Part shown: in pieces, positions 25,318 through 38,245 of the stretch
How positions within the stretch are numbered: the stretch's first letter is position 1
Layout of the letters: every line of letters starts with the position of its first letter
DNA from: Oscarella lobularis
Taxonomy: Eukaryota; Porifera; Homoscleromorpha; Homosclerophorida; Oscarellidae
Reading direction: 5' to 3'
Assembly (NCBI RefSeq): GCF_947507565.1
Contig: NC_089177.1
Coordinates: forward strand, 3,470,648-3,534,647
Length of the DNA: 64,000 nucleotides
Made by a program: the position numbers and the translations under genes
The notes under the pieces: generated by a model
The model's database searches: none
Told to the model about the DNA's origin: nothing
What the model saw: the letters and a program-made list of their open reading frames with translations, nothing else

Positions 25318-25522
25318 TCAGAGTCGCGCAAATTGGCAACATTCGAAAAAGGGAAGACGCGACTTCGCATGCCATTCGCTGCGTGTCAAAAAACACATTC
25401 GTGCATGTGCAAAAAGACCTCGTCGTCATTGGCGACGGCGGCACCTTGCGGCGGCGACAACATAGTCAATCCGGGAATCGACTCGATCGCAACCGGGATT
25501 TCCTTTCCGACCTTGCGTCTCC
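25318..25522. promoter_or_regulatory. Bidirectional promoter WDR88 / AARS
   Basis: About 205 bp lie between the divergent first start codons. It is CG-rich and has no TATA box that I can see. A reverse CCAAT (ATTGG) lies near 25333-25337. Sharing is inferred from geometry. Confidence 0.5.
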
Positions 25523-28500
25523 TTGCGTCATATGCGCTTTGCTTTTTCCCTTCTGACGGCCAGACGACTTCTCTCGCGTAGCAAAAACATGGACACGAGT
25601 CTCACGGGAAAAGACATTCGACGAATGTTCGTCGATTACTTCGTGCAGCACGCCGAACGTCCTCACACGTTCGTCCCGTCGTCTTCGACAATACCGCACG
25701 ACGATCCGACGCTTCTCTTCACTAACGCCGGCATGAATCAGGTGAGAAAAAAGGGGGAGGGGCCACTCTACGCTCGTTTCTCATTCGTTCGTAGTACAAG
25801 CCCATATTTCTCGGAACGGCCGATCCCAATAGCGATCTGTCGAAACTCGTGCGCGCTGTAAACAGCCAGAAGTGCATTCGCGCCGGCGGCAAGCACAACG
25901 ATTTAGACGACGTCGGAAAGGATACGTATCACCACACGTTCTTCGAAATGCTCGGAAATTGGTCATTTGGCAATTATTTCAAGGTAAAATAATAATTGAA
26001 TTAGTCAAATTAAATTAATTGTGATTAATTAGAAAGAGGCTATTGGAATGGCGTGGGATTTGCTAACGAATGTCTTCAAATTGCCCAAGGACCGTCTCTA
26101 TGTGACGTACTTTGGCGGAACGGATTCCTTGCCGTCCGACGAGGAGGCGAGGCAGTATTGGATCGATATTGGTGTCGATTCGCGACGCGTTTTGCCGTTT
26201 GGCATGAGGGATAATTTTTGGGAGATGGGCGAAGTCGGACCGTGCGGACCGTGCTCGGAGATTCATTACGATCGCGTCGGAGGCGGACGCGACGTCGCTC
26301 ACTTGGTCAACATGGACGACCCAGACGTGCTCGAGATATGGAATCTCGTCTTCATTCAGTTCAATCGGTGAAGAAAGAGAGAGAGAGGAAGAGAGAAAAA
26401 ATATTTTAATATTTTTTTCTTAGAGAATCTGATGGGTCATTGAAGAAGTTGCCGGATCAACATGTCGATACGGGAATGGGACTCGAGCGAATCGTATCAG
26501 TCATTCAAGGCAAAATGTCCAACTATGACACCGATCTCTTCACTTCCCTCTTCAAAGCCATTGAACAGGTTATGTCATCTTGCTATACAAGTACATGACT
26601 ACATATTTTATATAGAAAACTGGTATGAGACCTTACACGGGTAAAGTGGGCCCCAATGACGTCGACGGAATTGACATGGCTTATCGCGTATTGGCTGATC
26701 ACGCGCGCACTCTCACTATTGCTCTGTCCGACGGCGGACGCCCGGACAATACAGGCCGAGGGTAGGAGAGGGGAAAAGGAGGGGGAGTGCGTAGGGAATT
26801 ATTATGAGATTATTGTATAGCTACGTTTTGAGACGAATTTTGCGTCGCGCTGTTCGATTTGCTTCCGAGAAGATGAACGCTTCGCCGGGCATGTTTGGCA
26901 GTTTGGTGCACACGGTTGTGGAAATTTTGGTCAGCGCGTTTTATTTTTAAAAAGTTTCTATTTTGGACGTTGGCTGTTTTCAGGGCGATGCCTTTCCGGA
27001 AATAGCTCGGGATCCGCAGGAAGTGATTGACATTATTGACGACGAAGAGGCTCAATTTTTGAAGACGCTCGCCCGCGGTCGACGTCTCTTCGAGAGAGCA
27101 ACCACTGACTTGAAGGACAAAGTCATACCTGGTATGAGGAAATACATTGAATATATGAGCTAACCGTTTTCTCAAGGCAATGTCGCTTGGCGTCTCTACG
27201 ACACGTACGGATTTCCGCTCGACTTGACCCAACTCATGGGAGAAGAGCAAGGACTGACTGTCAATCTCGAGCAGTATGAAGCGGCCAAAACTCACGCTCA
27301 AGTAAGGAGACAGGCTCCATAGAGAAAGAAAGAAATGGGGTAGAGTGACTTTTTCTTAAAAGTTGATTGCTCGAGGCAAAGGGGTCGGCGTCGACGAAAC
27401 GGTCAACTTGGACGTTCACGCTATCAGCGAGCTCAAAGCGAAAGGCGTTCCGGCGACGAATGATAGCTACAAGTACGGCTACTCCTCAGACAATGGCGGA
27501 AAATACAGTTCGCAATAATCCTCAGAAATAATTACGTAATAATTACGTGACGTTTTTTTAGCTTTTCAGCCTATTTCCGGCAAAGTTGTCGCTATTCGAC
27601 TCGACAAGGCGTTCGTAGACGAAGTCGGCGGCGGGGAGAGCGGCAAGCAGTGCGGCATCGTGTTGGACCAGACGTGCTGCTACGCGGAACAGGGCGGACA
27701 GATCTACGACCTCGGCTACATGACAAAGGAAGGAGACGAGGTGAGTACACAAGATCGCGAGTCCCCACGTCACTCCTTTGAATATTTTCTCCTAAAGGAC
27801 ACGGAGTTTTCACTTGTCGACGTGCAAGTGAGAGGCGGCTACGTCCTACACGTGGGAAATTTAGAAGGGACGGTGAAGATCGGCGATACTTTGAAAATTT
27901 ATATAGACGAGGTGTGGTATTGTACCCTTTGGGGGAGTTCGTTCTTTTACTGGTGTTTGCGGGGTAGTCGCGGAGGAGACTCGTGATGAACAATCACACG
28001 GCAACGCATCTGCTCAACTTTGCCTTGAGAAATCAACTTGGCTTCGCAGATCAGAAAGGTAGTCTCGTCGCTCCGGATCGACTTCGATTCGATTTCACGG
28101 CCAAGGTAGAACAGTAAGCGGATTTCCTATTACCGAATTCAATTGCTTGGTCTCTAGGGAGCTATGACCAATGAACAGATTAAAAATTCGGAGAAAATTG
28201 TCAATGATTTCTTGTCGAAACGTCAAGGTGTCTATGCGAAAGAAGCGTCGCTTGCCGTGGCAAAGGAAATTCAAGGATTGAGGGCCGTTTTTGAAGAGGT
28301 TACCCCCTGCGCGCAAGTTAAGTTCGCGCGTAAAAATCGCGCGATTATTTACACTAGGTATACCCTGATCCCGTGCGAATTCTATCCGTGGATGTTCCCG
28401 TTGACGTTCTGGTTGCCGATCCGTCCGGATCGGCCGGCACGAAGACGTCAGTGGAATTTTGCGGCGGAACGTGAGTGGAAATTAAAGATTGTTGAGGATT

Positions 28501-29526
28501 CGATTGTTTTTTTATAGTCACGTTCAAAATACGAGTCACATTGGGCATTTTGCCTTGGTTTCTGAAGAAGCGATATCAAAGGGGATTAGACGAATTGTAG
28601 CACTGACTGGCCCAGCTGCAACTCACGTACGAAAAAAGAGACTTTAGTATTCTAGTATTATATACTTTCTATATGCAGAGTCAAAGGAAATGTGATTTTC
28701 TTTTGAAATCGGTGGAGGAGTTGGAGAAGAAAGTTCACGGTTTGAAAAAGGAGGGTTTGGTCGGTAGCAAGGCGTTGATGAAGGAGATCATTCAGCTGAG
28801 CAGCGTGAGTTAGTGCGTCGAGTGTCAACGACTTGCAACGCCGTATTCTCTGTTATGCAGGACGTAACAGATTCGGTTATTTCAGCGTGGAGAAAGGAGC
28901 AGTTGAGGCAGACTTTAGGTGGACTCAAGAAGATTTTGATTGACAGTGAAACTGCTGCCAAGAAAGCTGCAATCAAATTGGTGAGAGTGTAGCCAAATTT
29001 CAAGTCTTTTTCATCACTCGGTTTCTTTATATACAAGGCTGCTGAGAAAGCGAAAGCGATTGCCCAATCAAATCAAGGAAAAGATTTTATTGTGGAAATT
29101 ATAGACGTTGGATCAGTGGGAAAGGTACGGGGGACCCGTTAGAAGCAACCTGCTTTTTTTTCTATGCCCTTGTACTGGCAGGCTGTGATAGAGGCTCTGC
29201 AGCAATTGAAAAAAGCCGCACCAAATACAGCCGTTCTGTTGTTTAGCGTAGACTCGGCTGATGGAAAGGTCCTCTGCCAGAGCCAAGTGCCTCAGGTACT
29301 GATTAATTGCATTATCTCCTCTCCCAAAAAATGACGTTCATTCTATATATAGAGTCTAGTGTCACGTGGTCTAAAGGCGAATGAATGGGTAGAATCCATC
29401 GCTCAATTACTCGGCGGAAGAGTGGGCGGAAGAGAGACGACTGCGCAAGGGTCTGGGTCGAACGTCGGTGCGGTGGACGAAGCTGTTGAAGTGGCACGCA
29501 AGTTTGCTTCGTCGAAACTGGACTGA
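25523..29526 (+). CDS. AARS1: Alanyl-tRNA synthetase, probably cytosolic plus mitochondrial
   Basis: This class II synthetase charges tRNA-Ala and edits mischarged Ser/Gly. The exons encode the catalytic core ([78 protein letters not shown]), then the editing domain with the zinc-type motifs NHTATHLL and EFCGGT-H (split by an intron near 28470), then the C-Ala domain with GxG-rich [15 protein letters not shown] near 29413-29458. The stop TGA is at 29524-29526. The usual cytosolic start is ATG at 25589 ([14 protein letters not shown]). An in-frame ATG at 25523 adds 22 residues, [20 protein letters not shown] plus KN, which are Arg/Leu-rich with no acids and look like a mitochondrial presequence. 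The animal cytosolic type (long, with C-Ala) supports AARS1 rather than AARS2. Confidence 0.95.
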
Positions 29527-29587
29527 GTCCGATTTTTTTCCGAGTGGCGGGCAGGAACTTTAGCGCACGCTAGGAGATTAATCATCC

Positions 29588-32500
29588 ATGGAGTCTGTCG
29601 AAATGTCTCCACTTTCGGTCTCGACGCGCTTTAAAAAGCGCGCCGTGCATCGTCGTACGTCTGAAGAATCGTTTGAGTCGGGAACGGGAGTGGACGAAGT
29701 GCCGCTCATGTCGGACGCGTTCGACGAGAGCGACGACGACGAAACAGGCGTTTTCACACAAAGACCGAGGCGCAAACGCCTTTACAAGTCATCCTCGGGA
29801 CCGATCGAAGTCATTTGTTCAGGAATCGAACGGTATTCGCTATGATAGGAGCAAAATAAACGAGGAAAACGCTTTTTCTCAGATGTCTGCGATTCGTGTG
29901 GAATAAATTCAAGCGAAAAAAGGCTTTACAGCCGAGAACCATTCGTTTAGGCCGCAACGTATGATTTTTTCATTCAATTGCACACTCTCGTGTTTATTTT
30001 GACGTGGTTTTTAGTATCCGGGCTCCTTTCCACCGAACGTCATCAAAAATCAAAAATACAACGTCGTTACATTTATTCCGTTGGTAAGAAAAATTAGGTG
30101 GAGAGCGTGGAAATGATTTTCAATTATAGGTTTTATTTCAACAATTTAAATTCTTCCTGAATCTCTATTTCTTGATCGTGGCCGTATCTCAGTTCGTTCC
30201 TTCACTGCGAATTGGCTACCTCTACACTTACTGGGCACCTCTGGTGAATTAAATAAATATTTAATTTTGCTCTTTTTTTAAATGATTTTCTCGCAGGGCT
30301 TTGTCTTAGCTGTTACAATGTGCCGCGAGGCGTGGGACGATCTGAAACGGTTTATGAGGGACAAGGATCTCAACGGTCAAGTTTATAAGAAATTGACTCA
30401 GACAGGCAACACACATCTTAAGATTCCTCCCTCCCTCCTCTAACTTTTTAAAACATTCAACGTCAGGTCTCATAGACGTTTCAAGTGCAGAGCTGAGACT
30501 TGGCGACTTGATTAAAATTGAAAAAGTAGGAAAAGTTCTTCAGAGAAAAACGTTCTATTTTTTGATGTAGAATCAGCGAATTCCGGCAGATTTGGTGCTG
30601 CTACAGACAACAGAGAAAAATGGTCCTCTCGAAAACAAATCTGTTTATATAGCGGACTTTTTCTATATCTAATCCTAGGCGCCTGTTTTGTTCGGACGGA
30701 TCAATTGGACGGGGAGACCGATTGGAAGCTCAAAGTTGCTGTTCCGTCAACACAGCGCCTCGGTTCTGATCGCGTAAGTAACGGCCACTATTGAATCGAT
30801 TTAAAAAGGAGGCTTGTGACTTGCCAGGAACTCTTAAGCGTGAACGCGTTTGCTGACGTTGAAAAACCCAAAAAGGACATTCACTCTTTTATTGGAATGT
30901 TTACCCGAGTACCTAGGAACAATTTCGTGTTAATTTTGCGATAAATAATAGGGGCTCTTTTTTTTAGACGGATGGCCTCGACGGTAGGAAAGAGGAAGAA
31001 CCGCTGGGCGTCGAAAACGTTCTCTGGGCGAGCACTGTGCTCGCTTCAGGTGCAGTCAGCAATTTCATTTGCATTGATTCAACGGCAACGAACTTCCTTC
31101 TTCTCAAGGAAACGCTATTGGTGTGGTCATCTACACGGGAAGCGAGACGCGCAGCGTCATGAACACGTCTCAGCCCGAGACGAAAGTAAAAATTTCGAAT
31201 TTTTTTCTTTTCTTTTCTCAATGGAAATTTCGACGCAGGTTGGTTTGCTCGACTTGGAGATCAATCGACTGACGAAAGTTCTCTTCGTGGCGACCATGGT
31301 TCTCGCTTTCGTTCTCGTTTCTCTTCGCGTGAGCGACGACGACGACGACGACGAGTCGATTTTTCCTTTATGAGTTTTTTAGGGATTTGACGGCGTTTGG
31401 TATCGGTACTTTATTCGCTTTATTCTCTTGTTTTCCTACATAATTCCGCTCAGGTACGTTAATTGAGACGTTTGTTTGAATGTCTGGCTAATTCATATTT
31501 TTCCTTCTAGTCTTCGCGTCAACTTGGACATGGGCAAGATCGTCTACTCGTGGATGATAGCGAGAGACAAGGATATACCAGGCACGGTCGTGAGAAGCAG
31601 CACAATACCGGAAGAGCTCGGTCGAATCGTTTATCTACTCACCGACAAAACGGGAACGCTGACACAGAACGAAATGGTGCAGTAGTCTTTGCTTCAAAGA
31701 GGTACATAATCGATTCGTTTACGTAGGTTTTCAAAAAATTGCACTTGGGCACGGTTTCGTACGGTTCTGAGTCGTTGGGCGAGGTACCTTGGAAATTCTC
31801 TGTGTCTATTAGATTCTTTATGTTGCTTTAGCTTTCTACTATGGTGCATCAGTACTTTCCGAAGGACAATCATATGGCTTCTGGTTCTGGACTATCGCGA
31901 GTATTTTCACTTTGGAATTGCGTGTGTGCTACGCGCATTTCTTTGTATGATGCAGGCTAGAAAGACGTCCGTCGTTCACGCGTACGAAGCTGTCAAAGCC
32001 TGCGCTCTTTGCCACAACGTTACGCCCGTGGAACCGGATGAAACGGCGCCTGAAGGGACAGTAGCCTATCAAGCGTCAAGTCCAGACGAAGTACTGCATC
32101 TAACAATAATTCCGGGTTTTTTGGACCTTTTCTCTCTTTAGATTGCTTTGGTTCAGTGGACGGAGAAAATGGGATTGGTTTTAGTCGATCGCGATTTGAC
32201 GTCAATGCAATTGAAGGCGCCCAACGGCGATTTTCTTTCGTTTGAAATTCTTCACGTTTTTCCGTTCACGTCGCAACGAAAACGAATGGGAATAATTCTT
32301 CGGGTAAAATTGCGATCGCGATAGATGCACTCAGCCACGACGATCCGGCTCTCGCACCTTAGAATAAATCAAACGGAGAAATTGTTTTCTACATGAAAGG
32401 CGCAGATGTCATCATGAGTCAGATTGTTCAGTATAACGACTGGCTTGAGGAGGAGGTAACCCTTTCAGAATTTAGTTCATTAATAATCTGTTGTTTTTCA

Positions 32501-34678
32501 AGTGTGGCAACATGGGTAGGGAAGGCCTACGAACTCTAGTTGTAGCAAAGAAAATACTGACTCAGGAACAGTACCGAGATTTTGACGTAGGAGTACAATA
32601 TATATAGATTAGTTCTCTATTTAGCTTATAAATGAATAGGCTAAATATGCTCAGGCTAAATTGAGTATGACAGATAGAGCGGCTCAGGTGTGTTAATAGT
32701 CATCAAATTTTCTTTTTTTTTAACTAAGTTAAGTTTTGCAGATGGAGTCTGTTGTTCAAACGTTAGAACAGGAAATGGAATTGCTTTGCATAACTGGGGT
32801 TGAAGATAAACTGCAGGTAACCAGTGACTTTAGGCTGATCATATAAAATATCTCTCCTAAGGTTAATGTAAAACCGACTCTGGAATTGTTGAGAAATGCA
32901 GGCGTCAAGGCATTTTTTGGCTTTTTCTTTTTTCGCTTCTATGCATGATGTGTTGGTTAGATTTGGATGCTGACGGGTGACAAAATGGAAACGGCTATTT
33001 GCATTGCATCGAGTTCTAAATTGGTGTCCAAGACTCAGGACATCTATCGATTTCAAGAGGTTTTCAAAAGCGAATCACGAACGTTTTTCTCTCCCTTACG
33101 TCTCCAAAAAAAAGGTTTCAGATAGACGAGAGGCTCACCTTCAATTGAACGATTTCCGACGAAAGAGTGATTTGGCTCTCGTTATCACTGGCTCCTCTTT
33201 AGAGGTCGAAATTAGGATAGAGATGATTTTTTCTTTATTCTCGCATTCTCTTAGGTCTGTCTCAGTCATTACGAGACAGAATTTATAGACCTCGCGTGCC
33301 AGTGTCCGTGCGTAGTCTGTTGCCGCTGCTCGCCAACGCAAAAGGCTCAGATTGTCGACTTGCTCAAGAAATACACGAAGAAACCGACGTGTGCCGTAGG
33401 TGGGTACAAAAACAGTGGGATGTTGGGTTTTCGAAAAAATTGTGTCGCTTCCAAGGTGACGGAGGCAACGACGTGAGCATGATTCAAGCCGCCAACGTCG
33501 GCATTGGAATCGTTGGAAAAGTAGACACGGTCTAGCCACAATACTAAATTCGGGTGATTTGTACTTTTAGGAGGGAAAGCAGGCGTCGCTTGCTGCCGAT
33601 TTCTCCATCACCCAGTTCCAACATATTGGTAGACTGCTGGTTTGGCATGGCAGAAACAGGTGACGTTCTTTTTGTCTGTGTGCGCCGTTGTGAACTAATG
33701 CACACTTTATAGCTATAAACGATCAGCGTCTCTCAGTCAGTTTGTCATTCACAGAGGTCTTATCATATCGGCTATGCAGGCAAGACGCAGACTCATCTGG
33801 CAAGTGGTACTATTCCTTCTTTCTTCTCCTAGGCTGTTTTCTCTACTGTCTTTTATTTTGTATCTGTTGCTCTGTATGAAGGCTTCCTTATGGTCGGGTA
33901 AGACGAGCAACCTTTCCAATTCAGTCCTTTCTGTTTGATCCATACGCGTGCTTTCTTAGCTATGCGACTGTTTACACAATGTTTCCCGTTTTTTCTCTCG
34001 TCCTCGACGTGGACGTTTCCGCAAAGACGGCAATGCTTTATCCAGAGCTGTACAAGGACTTAGCCAAGGTGCACAGTGCATGGAATGAGCATTTTGATCA
34101 GTAGCACCACTTCTTTAGAGTCGTTCGTTGTCGTTTAAGACGTTTTTCATCTGGATTCTTATAAGTGTCTATCAAGGTAAGTCGTCCGTTTCCTCATAGA
34201 GTGCATGTCCTAGGAATTGGCTTAGGTGGGATTATTATGTACGGTGCTCTTCTCCTATTTGATTCCGAGTTCATTCACATCGTTGCTATAACGTTCACTT
34301 CGCTTATACTCACCGAATTACTGATGGTTGCTCTGACGATTCGCACTTGGCACGTGCTCATGATTCTGGCTGAATTAGCCAGCTTTGGAATATACGTTAT
34401 ATCGTTGGTGATTCTCAACGAATATTTTGGTACAGCTATTCAGACTTTTCTGTGTGCGGTAGAATCTACGTTTTGTTTAGATTCCAAGTTCCTGAAGACT
34501 TGGGCTTTCATATGGAGGGTTGTTGTGATTACTGCAGTCAGTTGCCTTCCTCTCTACGTACGGTGCCACGTGTTTCTAATCCTTTAGTATTACACCTCTT
34601 TATTGGTTTTGCTAGATTTTGAAATGCCTGAGGAAAAAGTGTGCTCCTCCCATATACTCAAAGCTGCAGCAAACTTGA
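29588..34678 (+). CDS. ATP9: P4-ATPase of the ATP9 (class II, Neo1) family
   Basis: This is a phospholipid-flipping ATPase of Golgi/endosomal membranes. ATP9-type P4-ATPases work without a CDC50 partner in yeast and animals. After an acidic Ser-rich N terminus with no membrane segment, the exons give [20 protein letters not shown], the actuator [10 protein letters not shown] (about 30700), the phosphorylation motif [14 protein letters not shown] (about 31640), [47 protein letters not shown] (about 33480), [14 protein letters not shown] and a C-terminal block of membrane helices ending [12 protein letters not shown]. All P-type ATPase motifs are intact, so it should be active. ATP9A and ATP9B split within vertebrates, so no letter is assigned. 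It starts only 61 bp after the AARS stop, and the next gene's start codon follows its own stop by 147 bp. Confidence 0.95.
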
Positions 34679-34825
34679 TTTCATGATGACGACAGAATTG
34701 TGTTTTAAACCGCTTTGGCCTAATTTAGTTACGGGTACAATCAATATTGCTCAAAAATATATAGTCCTGGAAATGGTAACCGGATGTGTTTCACATTGCG
34801 CACACTCGCGCAGAGTGCTCCAGAG

Positions 34826-36885
34826 ATGACGGCCCAGATGACGGACAAGATGGATCTCGTCCTCGATGCCGTGCACTATGCGACGTATTGCGGCATGATT
34901 TCGCTCGATAAGGAAGGCCACGTGGCTCCGCCGTCCTTCGCTCTGTTCCCCAGCCCCATTCCGCGCAGCGAACGCGATTTTGTCGCTTCCATTCAAAAGG
35001 ACGTCAGCCGACTGATCGATCGATCGAGCAGAGATCGCGATTTCTTGCACGGATCGCTCAGAAAGTGCGTAGGCGTCACGCGAGAGGAGTCTTCGTCCTA
35101 TATTTTTTTCCTTCGCTAGCGCCGCCGTCTCGGACGAATTTACTCGCGAGTTGCTAAAGATTTCGGAAAAAACGTGGGAATCGAGTCAGAAAAAGGTCGC
35201 TTGTCGGAAAAAATCGTGCGTTTTTTTTATAATGGGATTTGTTTTTCTAGCCTGTTCTCGAACTGCTGCGATCGGATTATTTGCTCGATTCGACCGATCG
35301 CGGACGCGCCACTCGAGCGAGGCAAATCGAAGTGAACGTCATCGCGTCATCTTGCTCGAATTTCTCCGAGAAGTTGCCTCATTTGCATAGGTATGATGCT
35401 CTAGTATAGTTTATTGGCACATGCGGTATGTATCGAAATAATGGTTTAGGTTTACTCTCAGTAGGAGAGATGGGAAAAAGCCATTTGATTTTCGTGAAAC
35501 TGTAAGGGAGGGGGAACGCTCTACCATTTGATAAAGGATGCTTTTATTTAGCTTCCTGACAATCATGCCAATGATGGGTTCATTGACGCACTTGCTCTAA
35601 GTTGGAAAGCGTACAATTCTTCAAGGTATCCAGAGCCAAGTCACATCTAAATAATTTACACGAGTTTATTGAATGATCTAGTTCCATTATCATAACAGTG
35701 ATGAATCGCAATGAACGCAATATTTATGAGTTATTGAGCATTCGATATGGCCTTCTAAAGCGGTTGGTACAGCAGAACAATAAGAGGCACATATAAGCAG
35801 TTTCTCTTCTCGAAGGCATGGCATTGAGAACAGGCTGATCTGTTTTGATGATATGATTGAGGGAGGTCCAATGGAAGCCAAGCTTCATAGCGACGATCAA
35901 GCATTATTGATGTATGTAGTACAATGCGAATGCAACAGTAGTGCCAGATTCTCTTTAGAGACGGTCAAGAAGTTGCTGTAGTGTTTTTCCGTTCTTGCTA
36001 TGGAGTTGAGCATTATCCAACAGAGAAGGTAGCACATGCTGACTGCAGAATCAAAGTCAACGGTTTTCTTCTTTTTAGCATTGGAAAGCGCGTCTTCTGC
36101 TGGAGACGTCAAAAAGCATTCAATGTCCTTCAGTTGCACAACAGCTAGCTGGCACAAAAAAGATCCAGCAAGAGCTATCAAAACCTGGCATATTAGAAAA
36201 GTACTTAATTTAGTAGTGCGGACAGGATATACTCGCATCAATTTCTTAAAAGATTCATTGAGGATCCTGCTGCAGTGCGTCGAATGCGAGCAACGTTTTG
36301 TGCAATGTATTCTATAGACAGGGTATGGTATTTGATATTGTTGCTCTACTGTACATAATCCAAATTATTGTCAGAACGCCGAGGGAGATGCAGCTGCTCA
36401 GCTGGGCGTTCAAAATCCCGAACAATACGTTCTGAAACCCCAACGAGAAGGAGGAGGTTGTTCGCCTAGCGTACTCCCTCCTTCCTCTTCAGTCCTCCTC
36501 TTTTGTGTATATAGGTCATAATATCTACGGAATAGATGTGAAGACGTTTCTGGAAAAGCATTGGGAAGACGACGAGCGTAGCGCCTACATTATGATGGAA
36601 CGCGTTCGTCCTTCGTTCGCAGACAACTACTTTGTGCGACAGGGGCAGATCACGCGTCTCCAACCCACTCAACTGATCAATGAACTGGGCATCTATGGTG
36701 CCTACGTGAGGTAGAAAACTTACTAACTTAAATTTCCATTTATTTATGAATTGTTGCATAGGAAAGGAGAAGAGGAATTACTAAATGAAGCTGTTGGGCA
36801 TGTGCTGCGTAGCAAACCGTTCGATTCAGACGAAGGCGGACTATTTGCTGGGTATGGTTGCTTAGACTCGCCGCTTTTCACGTAA
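34826..36885 (+). CDS. GSS: Glutathione synthetase
   Basis: The enzyme joins gamma-glutamylcysteine and glycine with ATP to make glutathione in the cytosol. About a dozen short exons encode [45 protein letters not shown]-type helix text, [40 protein letters not shown], the ATP-grasp phrase [11 protein letters not shown] at the 36440 exon end, then [17 protein letters not shown] and [10 protein letters not shown]. It ends with the Ala/Gly-rich lid remnant [14 protein letters not shown], followed by TAA at 36883-36885. The substrate-contact motifs [16 protein letters not shown] and MMERV are present. The start [10 protein letters not shown] at 34826 is the best in-frame ATG. Upstream codons are open but lack similarity. 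The mapping is complete for a eukaryotic GSS of about 480 residues. Confidence 0.93.
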
Positions 36886-37034
36886 GAATTGCACTCTATT
36901 TAAATAAATTTATATAACCGTTCTCTAAATCTAAACAAAAAAAAATAGGAACTTGTACTGTAGAGCTATACAAAATATCTTATATACAGCAATCAAAGGT
37001 AGGAAGCAGTCTTTGCCGAACTCGACTCAATTGA

Positions 37035-37709
37035 TTAATTAAAACGAGGCGTCACCTGACTAGTGACGTATGCCTGCAAACGCTCGCACTTGGCCTTCCA
37101 ATCATCTCTCTCCCGACGAAGACGACGCACGTCTTGCTCGTATCTCTGAACGAGCGTTTTGAGCTCGTCGCGCTCGCGTTCGAGATCAACTCGCTGTTGA
37201 ACGCGACGCTGACGACAGTTCTGCGCATAGCCGCGATTCTTTAGCGTGCGTCGACGACGTTTCAAGCGCGCCACTTCCTCCTTCGTCGAGCGACGCATGA
37301 GCGCGTTCAGCTCGCGAACGGACATGTTTGCGAGTTCGGCGTCGGTGATTCCGTATTCGTTGCCTTCTGCTGACCCTTCGCTTGTCGCCGGACTGGGCGC
37401 CGCGCCGCCGCTATACGTGCTCGCGGTGGGAGCCGGTGCCGAGGAGTCGGCGTCGTCTTCGAATAGCGCGACGACGAAGTCTGAATCGTACGTTTCGCTT
37501 GGAATCAATTGAGTTGTCGGTTCGACCATCCATCCGCCGATTTGAACGATGTTGTCGTCGGTTTGGCTCACGGACGACGACGATGCTGACTTTGAGGGCG
37601 ATATGAGGACGTCGAGTTGGTGGGTCGAGGCGAAATCCACTGGGAATGGATTGCAGAATTCCTCCGGTACCGTTTGCGTATACAGCTGTTGTTGCTGGGG
37701 ATGATACAT
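37035..37709 (-). CDS. MAF: MAF-family bZIP transcription factor
   Basis: This protein of about 224 residues has the MAF extended homology region ([20 protein letters not shown]), the basic region [20 protein letters not shown], whose NRGYAQ-C-R signature is specific to MAF proteins, and a leucine-zipper coil up to residue ~215. The first half has an acidic stretch ([12 protein letters not shown]) and Ser-rich text, which makes it closer in layout to large MAFs (activation domain) than to small MAFs. It should bind MARE sites as a dimer. The start used is the first ATG (37709). An alternative is a spliced start from ATG near 37791, using donor GTAAGT near 37747 and acceptor CCCCAG, which would replace the first few residues. 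The gene converges with GSS, with 149 bp between stops. Confidence 0.9.
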   Translation of the reverse strand: MYHPQQQQLYTQTVPEEFCNPFPVDFASTHQLDVLISPSKSASSSSVSQTDDNIVQIGGWMVEPTTQLIPSETYDSDFVVALFEDDADSSAPAPTASTYSGGAAPSPATSEGSAEGNEYGITDAELANMSVRELNALMRRSTKEEVARLKRRRRTLKNRGYAQNCRQRRVQQRVDLERERDELKTLVQRYEQDVRRLRRERDDWKAKCERLQAYVTSQVTPRFN

Positions 37710-38245
37710 AGTCAGCACTTTACTCCTTACTCACGACCTCACACTTACAGTAGTCGTGGGATGACTGATCCACGTATGGTGGACACGGCCCATTTATCCT
37801 AGTCAGCACTTACATCATAGTCTAAATTTGGAGACGAAGATTACGTCAGCGTTGACCAATCACTAATCGTCTAGCTTTCTAGCATAGGTACGTGGCGTCT
37901 TGACAACATTAGGTACGGTTTGACTCTTTTTTAGGTGCAAAAAATACTTTTTGATACAAACGGAATACAGTTCTGCAAAGAAAACGACTCTATGCCGCCG
38001 GAGCGATGACGTACAGAACCGAACGTCATGCTCCACAACGCATGCGCTGAAGCATTCGCGACGTTTTTTGTTTTTGGAGGGAGAATCGCTTCAAAAATAG
38101 CATCAATCGTATCGTCGCTGTGATCAAAACCCCGTTTGTCTTTCATTTGAATGGCTATTGGTTGTCGCCCGAAAGTCGCTGTCGTTCCCGTCGCCGTTTT
38201 TCCCAAAAAACACGCTTCAAGACGAAACGCGGAATCGCATCGACA
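37710..38245. promoter_or_regulatory. Divergent control region MAF / MAF1 with MARE half-sites
   Basis: GTCAGCA occurs at 37711-37717 and 37802-37808, and CGTCAGC at 37844-37850. These are half-sites of the MAF recognition element. CCAAT lies at 37856-37860, and its reverse, ATTGG, at 38157-38161, about 85 bp before the MAF1 start. Apart from a possible MAF 5' exon near 37747-37791 I see no coding sequence. Autoregulation is inference. Confidence 0.4.

Noticed and set aside
28310-28360. CG-rich inverted pieces TTCGCGCG / TCGCGCGA in an AARS intron
   Set aside because: The arms are short and imperfect, within a normal short intron between coding exons.
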